Assembly (NCBI GenBank): GCA_030594665.1
Contig: JAUVET010000012.1
Location: forward strand, 1 to 13,309
From: Methanosarcinaceae archaeon
GTDB taxonomy: Archaea > Halobacteriota > Methanosarcinia > Methanosarcinales > Methanosarcinaceae
Direction of reading: 5' to 3'
DNA length: 13,309 bases
The stretch's first letter is position 1. Every line of letters starts with the position of its first letter. A program made the translations under genes and the position numbers. The notes beneath the pieces were generated by a model that was not told the origin of the DNA, searched no databases, and saw only the letters and a list, made by a program, of their open reading frames with translations. This document shows, piece after piece, positions 5,189-11,619 of this stretch.

Positions 5189-7324
5189 TCAATCCACTTC
5201 CACATTACCGATCTTTTCCACCAATTTCAATAATACCTTTGAGCGCATGCCTTCTACGAACTTTATACTTCCGACAACAAGATGTCCACCGCCATTTACA
5301 CCTGCGCCTACGATCTCATCATGCAGTTCGCGCACCATTTGGGGGATATTCATCCGCACGTTCTTGGATCGTATCACGGCAAAATCCGGACCATATCCAA
5401 TTGTTACGATAGGTTTGTTCTCAAACTTCTGGCACATACGGTCGTGTACTTCGCCTGAAGTCTTTCCAGGTGGCGGGAACGTGAACTTGTGTGCATAGTT
5501 CTCAACATCAAGTACGTTCAACATCGCGCCGTTTGGAAGCGGCTGTGATTTGATATTGGGGAGACATGCATTAAGTTGCTCTGAGATCATTCCATTTGCC
5601 AGCTCACACAGGAGTTTAACCAGGTTTTTGTGGATCGTGGCGTCTCCTAAGTTCATCAGGTCATCAACAATACATTTTCCGCTACTGAATTTCAACCAGT
5701 AGGCTTCAAAATCAAGAGCAAGGGCAATGTCTTTCAATTGTTTAAGAGAATATTTGTCTGATACAAGTTCGATATACCTGTGCGCTTCATCCGCTTCGGA
5801 ACGATCCCCGACTGCAGATATTGCAGGCAGGTGCTTGATCTCATCAACAACGCCCGGGTTGATCATTCGCGCAACTTCGGTACACAGCATGCCTGTGGTC
5901 ACTCCGAAATCCCCGCCAACATGTGCAGGGTTCACATGGGCACGGAGGTACTGGTCAACCAACTCATCCGGATGATGGTGATCTATGACGACCATATCAA
6001 TTCCATATACCTGTGCCTGTTTCATCGCAGGTATGTCTTCTTCTGTCGAACCGTTGTCAACAAGTATCACAAACGGCATTTTCTGGCCATGCCGCGCTGA
6101 ATCGTCAAGTGCATATGAGATATCCCGGGTGATATCCATCATTTCATAGAATGGCGCTTTTGATGGTGCACGCCTGTAATAGTGGTATTCGGCATCTGTC
6201 CCTCCAACCTCGCGTATCAGTGGCAGGATCGCGCGCTCGATCGCCACAGCCGCTGTCATTCCGTCTGCATCGGCGTGATGTCGCAGTACTATCGGTTTTG
6301 ACTTGATGATAGCTTTTTTGATCTCCTTTGCCACATGCTTCATTGACGGGCGCAATTTCTCCAGGATCTCACTCTCGATCAAAAATTCGATCTCATTGGG
6401 CTCAGCCCTTTTGTCGATCGCACTTTCGATCCGCTCCCGTATTGCTTTTTCCCCTGTTCCGACAAGTTTCTTGATACTCCGTACCTCTACCTGCACCTTG
6501 CCATCCCGCAGGCTCACTTCACCTACGATGGTCACTATCATATCAGTATCGATATTAGGGTATGCACGCTCACCTGCGCGCTCAAACGCGGCACACATCA
6601 CAAGACCATCGTCATCCGATATGGTAAATATGGTAGGTCCGCCTGTTTGTTTTACCTGTATCACTTCGCCTTCGAGTCTAACGATCTTCCTGACAAAATC
6701 ATGGAGTTGTGACGACTTTTTGACAGGAATGTCTTTTTCGAGCTCAACTGTCTGGTACTCGGCAGGATATTTCGGGACAAGGTCCATATTACCGTTCTTC
6801 TTAATATCCTTCACATAAACAATAACCTCATCACCAACATCGATCGTGCGTGTGATGTTACTTGAATGAATGAGCCCACGCACGTGTGGATTGAAGTCCA
6901 CGAACACGCCAAATGCGGCGATACTGTTCCCGATCGTGTGGTAGAGTTTACCAACTTCCACTTCATCCATGTCGCATGAATCATCAAGGTTATACACCAT
7001 CTGCGACCCGCCGCATGCTTTACACACTTCCTCGCCGTCAATCAGTTTGTCAATAGGAATGCCGCAAACTTTGCATTTGTAGAACGCGCCGCGTCCTTCA
7101 CATGCTTCACACGGCTCTGTGATCTTGATCTCCCCGCTTCCGCCACACTTCTCGCAGGCGGCACCACCCTGCAAAAAACTGCCCATGTCTTTTTCGGACA
7201 GTTTCATCAGGTCAACCGACTTCGCTTTTCCTGAACCCTTACACTTCGGGCACTTTTCGGTGGATATGACTTTGACACCGTGACCACCACATTCCGTACA
7301 TTTTACACTCATTTTATCATCCAT
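5189..7324 (-). CDS. Archaeal RecJ-like DHH phosphoesterase with DnaJ-type zinc fingers
   Basis: A 711-residue protein of the archaea-specific RecJ-like group (the COG1107 type). Domains in order: DnaJ-like CxxC pairs (C9/C12, C25/C28, C57/C60, C72/C75, C84/C87, C101/C104) with CxGxG spacing; an S1 RNA-binding domain (about 125-185, GKLYHTIGNSIAAFGVFVDF); an OB-fold (about 215-287); a DHH domain with HADADG (350-355), the metal-site segment VDNG (422-425) and DHHH (448-451); and a DHHA1 C-terminal domain with GGGH (678-681). The DHH/DHHA1 pair predicts a Mn2+-dependent phosphoesterase or 5'-3' exonuclease. The zinc fingers, S1 and OB folds predict nucleic-acid binding, perhaps RNA as well as DNA. 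All catalytic motifs look intact. The start could be ATG at 7324 or, four codons later, ATG at 7312; neither has a strong ribosome binding site, though GGATG precedes the second. It stands alone, converging on gfcR. Confidence 0.9.
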   Translation of the reverse strand: MDDKMSVKCTECGGHGVKVISTEKCPKCKGSGKAKSVDLMKLSEKDMGSFLQGGAACEKCGGSGEIKITEPCEACEGRGAFYKCKVCGIPIDKLIDGEEVCKACGGSQMVYNLDDSCDMDEVEVGKLYHTIGNSIAAFGVFVDFNPHVRGLIHSSNITRTIDVGDEVIVYVKDIKKNGNMDLVPKYPAEYQTVELEKDIPVKKSSQLHDFVRKIVRLEGEVIQVKQTGGPTIFTISDDDGLVMCAAFERAGERAYPNIDTDMIVTIVGEVSLRDGKVQVEVRSIKKLVGTGEKAIRERIESAIDKRAEPNEIEFLIESEILEKLRPSMKHVAKEIKKAIIKSKPIVLRHHADADGMTAAVAIERAILPLIREVGGTDAEYHYYRRAPSKAPFYEMMDITRDISYALDDSARHGQKMPFVILVDNGSTEEDIPAMKQAQVYGIDMVVIDHHHPDELVDQYLRAHVNPAHVGGDFGVTTGMLCTEVARMINPGVVDEIKHLPAISAVGDRSEADEAHRYIELVSDKYSLKQLKDIALALDFEAYWLKFSSGKCIVDDLMNLGDATIHKNLVKLLCELANGMISEQLNACLPNIKSQPLPNGAMLNVLDVENYAHKFTFPPPGKTSGEVHDRMCQKFENKPIVTIGYGPDFAVIRSKNVRMNIPQMVRELHDEIVGAGVNGGGHLVVGSIKFVEGMRSKVLLKLVEKIGNVEVD

Positions 7325-7516
7325 ACATTGTGCATATTGGATTTATCATTTACTATGCATTGATATGTATGCTTCAACTCTGTTAAATTGGATAATGGTG
7401 ATTTTTTTTTCAAGCGAGTTTGTGTAGAAAGTCGCTCATGTGTGAAAAATGATGATTGTGTGTATAGAGTTGGGATATTATGGGATTTGGATTTTTGAAA
7501 CAAAGCTGTTAATTAT
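7325..7516. other. Upstream region of the DHH gene
   Basis: No gene is seen. It holds the minus-strand promoter of the DHH gene, but no box A stands out clearly; CATACATAT near 7365 is a weak candidate. A T9 run at about 7404-7412 (A-run on the minus strand) is the only other visible feature. Confidence 0.4.
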
Positions 7517-7668
7517 GAGACTTTTTAATATATTCCGGATAAAATGAATCATGGCAAAAATATTCACCGCAGAGAACGCGGAGGACGCAGAGGGTCGTTG
7601 TTTTTTCTCTGTGCTCTCTGTGTTCTCTGTGGTTTTTCGAACCATTCCGGAAGATAATAAAAAATCTC
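7517..7668. mobile_element. MITE-like hairpin element with terminal inverted repeats
   Basis: About 152 bp. The outer 22 bases (7517-7538 and 7647-7668) are inverted repeats of each other, matching at 19 of 22 positions, and both carry the core ATTCCGG/CCGGAA. Inside lies a long stem: ACCGCAGAGAACGCGGAG... (7566-7592) pairing with ...CTCTGTGTTCTCTGTGGT (7607-7633), 27 bases each. All but one of the imperfect pairs are G.U wobbles. The arms are built of 9-base steps of the form CGCAGAGRA. A T-run lies in the loop. There is no transposase gene; if mobile, it would depend on one elsewhere. A 29-base piece of its right end (7640-7668) recurs at 10416-10444 with one mismatch. The reading frame across it (7551-7787) is the translation of the repeat, not a gene. 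Confidence 0.6.
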
Positions 7669-7680
7669 TAAGTTATGAAA

Positions 7681-7743
7681 TTACAATTCGTCACCGACCT
7701 CGTATTGCTTCGCAAGGTCAGGGGCATCAAAGAATATGTCCGT
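7681..7743 (-). pseudogene. Possible C-terminal gene remnant (20 codons)
   Basis: On the minus strand this short stretch reads TDIFFDAPDLAKQYEVGDEL followed by TAA, with an in-frame stop directly before it. It is a local rise in G+C within AT-rich intergenic DNA, and its third positions are often G or C as in the neighbouring conserved genes. The peptide looks protein-like, but the family was not recognised. It adjoins the right end of the MITE-like element, as if the element had removed the rest of a gene. Chance cannot be excluded at this length. Confidence 0.25.
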
Positions 7744-7951
7744 TTATCCTCTTACTATTGTTTTGTTTGATATTGCGTTACCTTTAAGGCGCAGGAATCT
7801 ATTTTTATATATAAGTTCTAATATGATGAATTCAATTGTAATTTCTAAATTAGTCGTTTTGTTATATGACAAAAAAGTATTAATGTAATTGAAAATAAGT
7901 ATTTGTATAGTGATAAGATGGGTGCATAAATGAAATTGTTTTATCTGAAAC

Positions 7952-7978
7952 AAAAACCAATACAACCGCCTACGGCGG
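7952..7978. repeat. Palindromic repeat with conserved left flank
   Basis: AAAAACCAATACAACCGCC followed by TACGGCGG. The palindrome is CCGCC-TAC-GGCGG (7966-7978). The 19-base left flank matches 13024-13042 (AAAAACCGATGCAACCGCC) at 17 of 19 positions, so the repeated unit is longer than the palindrome itself. Confidence 0.6.
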
Positions 7979-8051
7979 ATTGTCTCAGCATCAAAACTAC
8001 CTGAACAAGTACAAAAATAATAACTGCAAATCACATATACAAAAGAAATAT

Positions 8052-8110
8052 CGAGAAAAATCTCCCTTCGGTCGAATTAACTCGAACTATATAATCCTAT
8101 AGATTATATA
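8052..8110. repeat. Complete single copy of the two-hairpin 62-bp repeat
   Basis: CGAG (8052-8055) and CTCG (8081-8084) form the outer arms around an inner CC-TTC-GG stem. The AT half is a perfect 9-bp inverted repeat, TATATAATC (8088-8096) with GATTATATA (8102-8110) and loop CTATA. It lies 150 bp before the AlbA_2 gene, which carries another copy at its end. The remaining gap up to 8260 shows nothing but AT-rich DNA. Confidence 0.8.
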
Positions 8111-8231
8111 CTATAAAAAATGAAGTTCATTAATAGCATATTCTATATTATTTTTATAATTTTATCCAAAATAATAAATATGTGATTAAATCGAAATGCC
8201 AATTTGAAAAGGTTGATACATTAAGTTTCGG

Positions 8232-8249
8232 ATATAAGTGTTTATAAAA
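8232..8249 (+). promoter_or_regulatory. Candidate TATA box of the AlbA_2 gene
   Basis: ATATAAG (8232-8238) is centred about 26 bases before the ATG at 8261, the spacing expected if the mRNA starts at or near the start codon (leaderless). TTTATAAAA (8241-8249) is an alternative. AAAGGA just before the ATG is only a weak ribosome binding site. Confidence 0.35.
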
Positions 8250-8260
8250 GGATTGAATAA

Positions 8261-10258
8261 ATGAAGATATTGCCAATAAACCTTGATGATTTAATATTTG
8301 CCCGATCTATGGAATCAGTCAGGCGAGAATTTAAAAAAACATGGTCTGAACCTATTTTAGAAAATGTGATCCATACCATTTGTGCTTTTGCAAATGATTT
8401 TTTTAATTTAAATGGTGGATATATTATTTTGGGTATTGAAGAAAAGAATGGACAACCAATTCTTCCTCCGTATGGATTAGAAGATCAGAATTTAGACGAA
8501 ATTCAGAAAAAAATACGAGGTAATTGCAAGAGAATAGATCCGGAATATCAACCAGTAATTTCACCGGAAATTTATATGGAAAAACAAATTCTTGTAATAT
8601 GGGTTCCAGGCGGAGAATTACGACCTTACCAGGCTCCAGTAAAACTTAAAGAAGGTACTCGTGCTTATTATGTTCGTCAGGGAAGTGAGTCGGTTCAAGC
8701 AAAAGGGGATATTTTAACACAGCTAATGCAAATGACTGCAAAAATTCCTTTTGATGACCGACGTAATAATTCTATTCTAGTCGATGTTATATCATCATCC
8801 CTCGTAAGGAAGTATCTTACTGATATTCGGAGTGATCTAGTCGCCGAAAACGTGTTTATTCCTGATAGGGATCTGTATCGTTATATGAAGATCGTTTCAC
8901 CTTTGAATAGTCATGAAGCTCCAAGAAATGTTGCATTACTATTTTTCACAGAAAGTCCGGATCATTATTTCCCGGTAACCCGGATAGAAGTCGTTGAATT
9001 TGGTGATGATGCAGGTGGTGATCTTATCGAAGAAAAAGTTTTCAAAGGTCCAATTCATTTCCAATTAAGACAATCACTTGATTATTTAAACAGTTTCAGT
9101 ACTTCAATGATTAAAAAGATTCCAGGAAGAGCTGAAGCCCATAAAGCAGTTGCGTTTCCATATGAAGCAATGGAAGAAGCTCTTGTAAATGCAGTTTATC
9201 ATAGAAGTTATGAAATTCATGAACCTATTAAGGTATATTTATATCCTGACCGAATGGAAATAATCAGTTATCCGGGACCAGTTCCCGGGATTGAATTGCA
9301 GCATTTACAAGCGGATGGAGTTGTGCCGCCAGTCCAAAGTCGAAATCGAAGAATTGGGGAGTTCCTTAAAGAACTCAATCTTGCAGAAGGACGGGGTACG
9401 GGAATACCGAAAATCCGAAGGAAAATGAAAGAAAACGGCTCACCAGAGCCTAAATTCGAATTTGATAAAGAGAAAACATATTTCCGTGTTATTTTGCCTG
9501 CACATCCACAATATGTTGTGATTCATTCTTTACGTAATAGCGCCCATCTTTGGGCTACAGGGGATAGAAAAAGCGCCCTTATAAATTTGGAACAGGCTTT
9601 ATCAAATGTTCCAACATCAGGAGCACTTATAGGTCAACTTATCGAGTATAAAGCTGGTTTGGGGGACTTATCATCAGCTGAATACATGTTTAATGAGAAT
9701 AGAAATAACATTGAATTAATCGATAGACATTTACTTTATCTTGCGATGGCCAGAGCATATTTGAATTCTCAAAAACCATCAAAAGCTTCATTAATTCTTC
9801 AGGAAATTCCTTCTCCGACAACTGGTGATGAATTAATTGAATTAGCAATATTATACAAAAGAGCCGGAAAATTTGAAGATGCACATACGGTTTTTGCTTC
9901 CAATTATGATATTCTTCGCGAAGACCAGAAAGCCGTACATGAATTTGCACAAACAAAGATGAAATTAGCATCAAAAGCGCGAGGACATGTCCGAAAACGA
10001 TTAAACAAAGAAGCTCTTGAACTATTACGCAGGGCTATACAATTATCAGATGATTATATTAGGACTGCTTGGTGTTGGTTTGATCTTGCAATAACTTTGA
10101 ATTGGTTGCGTTCCCCTGAGACAGAAATTATAAGTGCTTATAGTAAAGCTATAGAACTCTTACCTAATGAACCGATATTCAAAGAGAATTATGAGAAATG
10201 GAGGGCTAACTACAAAGGACGGAGTAAATCGAGTAAATCCTCGCAACGCTCGGATTAA
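8261..10258 (+). CDS. Schlafen-type AlbA_2 / GHKL-ATPase-like protein with TPR-like tail
   Basis: A 665-residue protein. Residues about 15-150 form an AlbA_2 (Schlafen-like) domain: RREFKKTW (21-28), ICAFANDFFNLNGGYIILGIEE (40-61) and RPYQAPVKLKEGTRAYYVRQGS. Residues about 290-415 form the GHKL-type ATP-binding region usual in this family (COG2865-like): N-box EAMEEALVNAVYHRSY (302-317), DRMEIISYPGPVPG (330-343), and the lid with GRGTG (377-381). Instead of the winged-helix end common in this family, residues about 425-645 are helical and TPR-like (LYKRAGKFEDAHTVFA; AYSKAIELLPNEPIF). Bacterial and archaeal relatives are called transcriptional regulators; some Schlafen-domain proteins cut RNA. 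A role in regulation or in defence is therefore possible but unproven. The gene is visibly richer in A/T at third positions than its neighbours, has no operon partner, and ends inside a hairpin repeat: signs of acquisition. Confidence 0.85.
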   Translation: MKILPINLDDLIFARSMESVRREFKKTWSEPILENVIHTICAFANDFFNLNGGYIILGIEEKNGQPILPPYGLEDQNLDEIQKKIRGNCKRIDPEYQPVISPEIYMEKQILVIWVPGGELRPYQAPVKLKEGTRAYYVRQGSESVQAKGDILTQLMQMTAKIPFDDRRNNSILVDVISSSLVRKYLTDIRSDLVAENVFIPDRDLYRYMKIVSPLNSHEAPRNVALLFFTESPDHYFPVTRIEVVEFGDDAGGDLIEEKVFKGPIHFQLRQSLDYLNSFSTSMIKKIPGRAEAHKAVAFPYEAMEEALVNAVYHRSYEIHEPIKVYLYPDRMEIISYPGPVPGIELQHLQADGVVPPVQSRNRRIGEFLKELNLAEGRGTGIPKIRRKMKENGSPEPKFEFDKEKTYFRVILPAHPQYVVIHSLRNSAHLWATGDRKSALINLEQALSNVPTSGALIGQLIEYKAGLGDLSSAEYMFNENRNNIELIDRHLLYLAMARAYLNSQKPSKASLILQEIPSPTTGDELIELAILYKRAGKFEDAHTVFASNYDILREDQKAVHEFAQTKMKLASKARGHVRKRLNKEALELLRRAIQLSDDYIRTAWCWFDLAITLNWLRSPETEIISAYSKAIELLPNEPIFKENYEKWRANYKGRSKSSKSSQRSD

Positions 10259-10262
10259 CTCG
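10230..10262. repeat. CGAG hairpin repeat forming the 3' end of the AlbA_2 gene
   Basis: CGAG (10230-10233) and CTCG (10259-10262) enclose AATCC (10236-10240) pairing perfectly with GGATT (10252-10256). The copy overlaps the coding sequence: it encodes the last nine or so residues (SKSSQRSD region), and the stop codon TAA (10256-10258) is the repeat's own invariant TTAA. Confidence 0.8.
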
Positions 10263-10316
10263 GACTGGCATAATTCCAAAATCCAGTGATTTTAACAATG
10301 ATATTAGACGCAGATA

Positions 10317-10370
10317 CACTCACCTCCTACGGAGTTGAGTGCCTGCTACGCCTGTGGGGCGTGCAGGGCA
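10317..10370. repeat. Double palindrome in front of the hairpin repeat
   Basis: First inverted repeat: ACTCACCTCC (10318-10327 region) with GGAGTTGAGT (to 10340), one mismatch, loop TAC. Second, less perfect: GCCTGCTACGCC (10341-10352) with GGCGTGCAGGGC (10359-10370). The first shares the CTCCTACGGAG core with the CCGCC-TAC-GGCGG family. Confidence 0.5.
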
Positions 10371-10444
10371 CAGAAAGCTATTGCTTTTTTCTCTGTGTCC
10401 CTCTGTGCTTTTCCTAACCATTCCGGAAGATAATAAAAAGTCTC
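10363..10444 (+). repeat. Degraded copy of the MITE-like hairpin element
   Basis: Right arm CTCTGTGTCCCTCTGTGC (10391-10408) pairs with a shortened left arm GCAGGGCACAGAAAG (10363-10377). A T6 run (10385-10390) lies in the loop. It is followed by 29 bases (10416-10444) that match the right end of the element at 7517-7668 with one mismatch. The matching left terminal repeat is not seen. The T-run lies 127 bp behind the AlbA_2 stop and may end its transcription. Confidence 0.55.
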
Positions 10445-10829
10445 AAATATCGTACTAATAGATAAAATATTCGTATAAGTTACCACTGTCATTTGGCATA
10501 TTTTTAGATTGATGATCACAACATGTACACTTATTTGTAGATGTCCATATAGACATATTGTTTTATTGTATACCAGCGCCCGACTCTGCTTCCGGCGTTG
10601 TTTGAAATTTCACACATCAAATACTATCAAGTTAATAAACCTTAACAGCGTCTTTATCGTTGTGGGTCTAACGAAAGATGACAATTTGTTTTCATAATTC
10701 AATGTACAATTATTGCTTTCTTGTACATCCCCTCGAATAATTTTTGGCCCCATCAATCCTCTAAACTTTTTTATCAAGCAATAGCTTTTTATCCTGAAAC
10801 ATTCACTTTAGTTTTAGGAAGGTGTTATA
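10445..10829. other. Intergenic region upstream of the slipin gene
   Basis: No credible gene. Visible inverted repeats: ATGTC-CATATA-GACAT (10541-10556) and CAGCGCC (10574-10580) with GGCGTTG (10594-10600, one G.T pair). Near the gene, CTTTTTTATC (10766-10775) or GCTTTTTATCC (10784-10793) may be box A for the slipin operon. A strong ribosome binding site GGAAGGTG (10817-10824) precedes the ATG. Confidence 0.45.
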
Positions 10830-11591
10830 ATGGCAAGTGAACTTATATTTCCGATATTGGTAATTGTTGTAGCTATATTGTCCCAATCCATCAAGATGGT
10901 GAAGGAATATGAACGTGTTGTGATCTTCAGGTTGGGCAGGCTTAGCGGTGTGAAAGGACCCGGGCTTTTCCTGATCATTCCCGTGATCGATAGTGTTGTA
11001 AAGATCGATCTTCGTGTGGTCACTATCGATGTCCCGAAGCAATCTGTTATTACAAGAGATAACGTAACTATTGAAGTGGACGCGGTTGTGTATTACAAGG
11101 TTGTTGAACCCGGTGCTGCCGTGACAGAGGTGGAAAATTTCAGGTTTGCAACATCAATGCTTTCCCAGACCACGCTCAGGGATGTGCTGGGTCAGATAGA
11201 ACTTGATGATGTGCTTTCAAAGCGTGAGCAGATCAACAAGGATATCCAGGTACTGCTTGATGATTCTACAGATCCGTGGGGTATTAAGGTTACAGGTGTG
11301 ACATTAAGGGATGTCAGTCTTCCCGAAACCATGCTTCGTGCAATTGCAAAACAGGCAGAGGCAGAGCGTGAAAAGCGCGCACGTATCATTTTGGCAGATG
11401 GTGAGTTCAAAGCTGCCGAAAAGATGACAGAGGCTGCAAGACTGTATGGGCAAGTGCCTGTAGCCATCAAACTGCGGGAACTCCAGACCTATGCCGAGAT
11501 CGCACGGGAGAAGAATATGATTATAATATCTTCATCAAGCGAGATCGGAGAAATTGCTGCAGTGTCGCAGGCTATTGTGAAGAAGGCATAA
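10830..11591 (+). CDS. Slipin / stomatin-like SPFH membrane protein
   Basis: A 253-residue archaeal stomatin. Residues 5-20 are a membrane hairpin or anchor (LIFPILVIVVAIL). Residues about 25-185 form the SPFH/PHB domain: KEYERVVIFRLGRL, GPGLFLIIPVIDSVVKIDLR, DVPKQSVITRDNVTIEVDAVVYYKV, and SMLSQTTLRDVLGQIELDDVLSKRE. An alanine/glutamate-rich coiled-coil follows (IAKQAEAEREKRARIILADGEFKAAEKMTEAA), and the tail contains REKNMIIISSSSEIG. Slipins oligomerise on the membrane and organise or regulate membrane proteins; in Pyrococcus the partner NfeD protease cleaves the stomatin C-terminus. The start is fixed by GGAAGGTG 5 bases upstream. The NfeD gene follows after 28 bp. Confidence 0.95.
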   Translation: MASELIFPILVIVVAILSQSIKMVKEYERVVIFRLGRLSGVKGPGLFLIIPVIDSVVKIDLRVVTIDVPKQSVITRDNVTIEVDAVVYYKVVEPGAAVTEVENFRFATSMLSQTTLRDVLGQIELDDVLSKREQINKDIQVLLDDSTDPWGIKVTGVTLRDVSLPETMLRAIAKQAEAEREKRARIILADGEFKAAEKMTEAARLYGQVPVAIKLRELQTYAEIAREKNMIIISSSSEIGEIAAVSQAIVKKA

Positions 11592-11606
11592 AGTGAAAAT
11601 CGAATT

Positions 11607-11613
11607 GGAGGGA
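11607..11613 (+). promoter_or_regulatory. Ribosome binding site that fixes the NfeD start
   Basis: GGAGGGA sits 6 bases before ATG 11620. It lies within the longer frame that could open at GTG 11593, so the ATG is the better start; the protein then begins directly with its signal peptide. Confidence 0.75.
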
Positions 11614-11619
11614 GATGAT

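Noticed and set aside
7551..7787. Open frame of 78 codons (TAENAEDAEGR...)
   Set aside because: It runs across the GA/CT-rich hairpin element, whose translation gives this well-known spurious peptide pattern.
7744..8034. Minus-strand open frame of 96 codons
   Set aside because: AT-driven composition, crosses a palindromic repeat, and no domain or start signal is seen.
10509..10697. Open frame of 62 codons
   Set aside because: No ribosome binding site, no recognisable protein pattern, and composition of intergenic DNA with hairpins.
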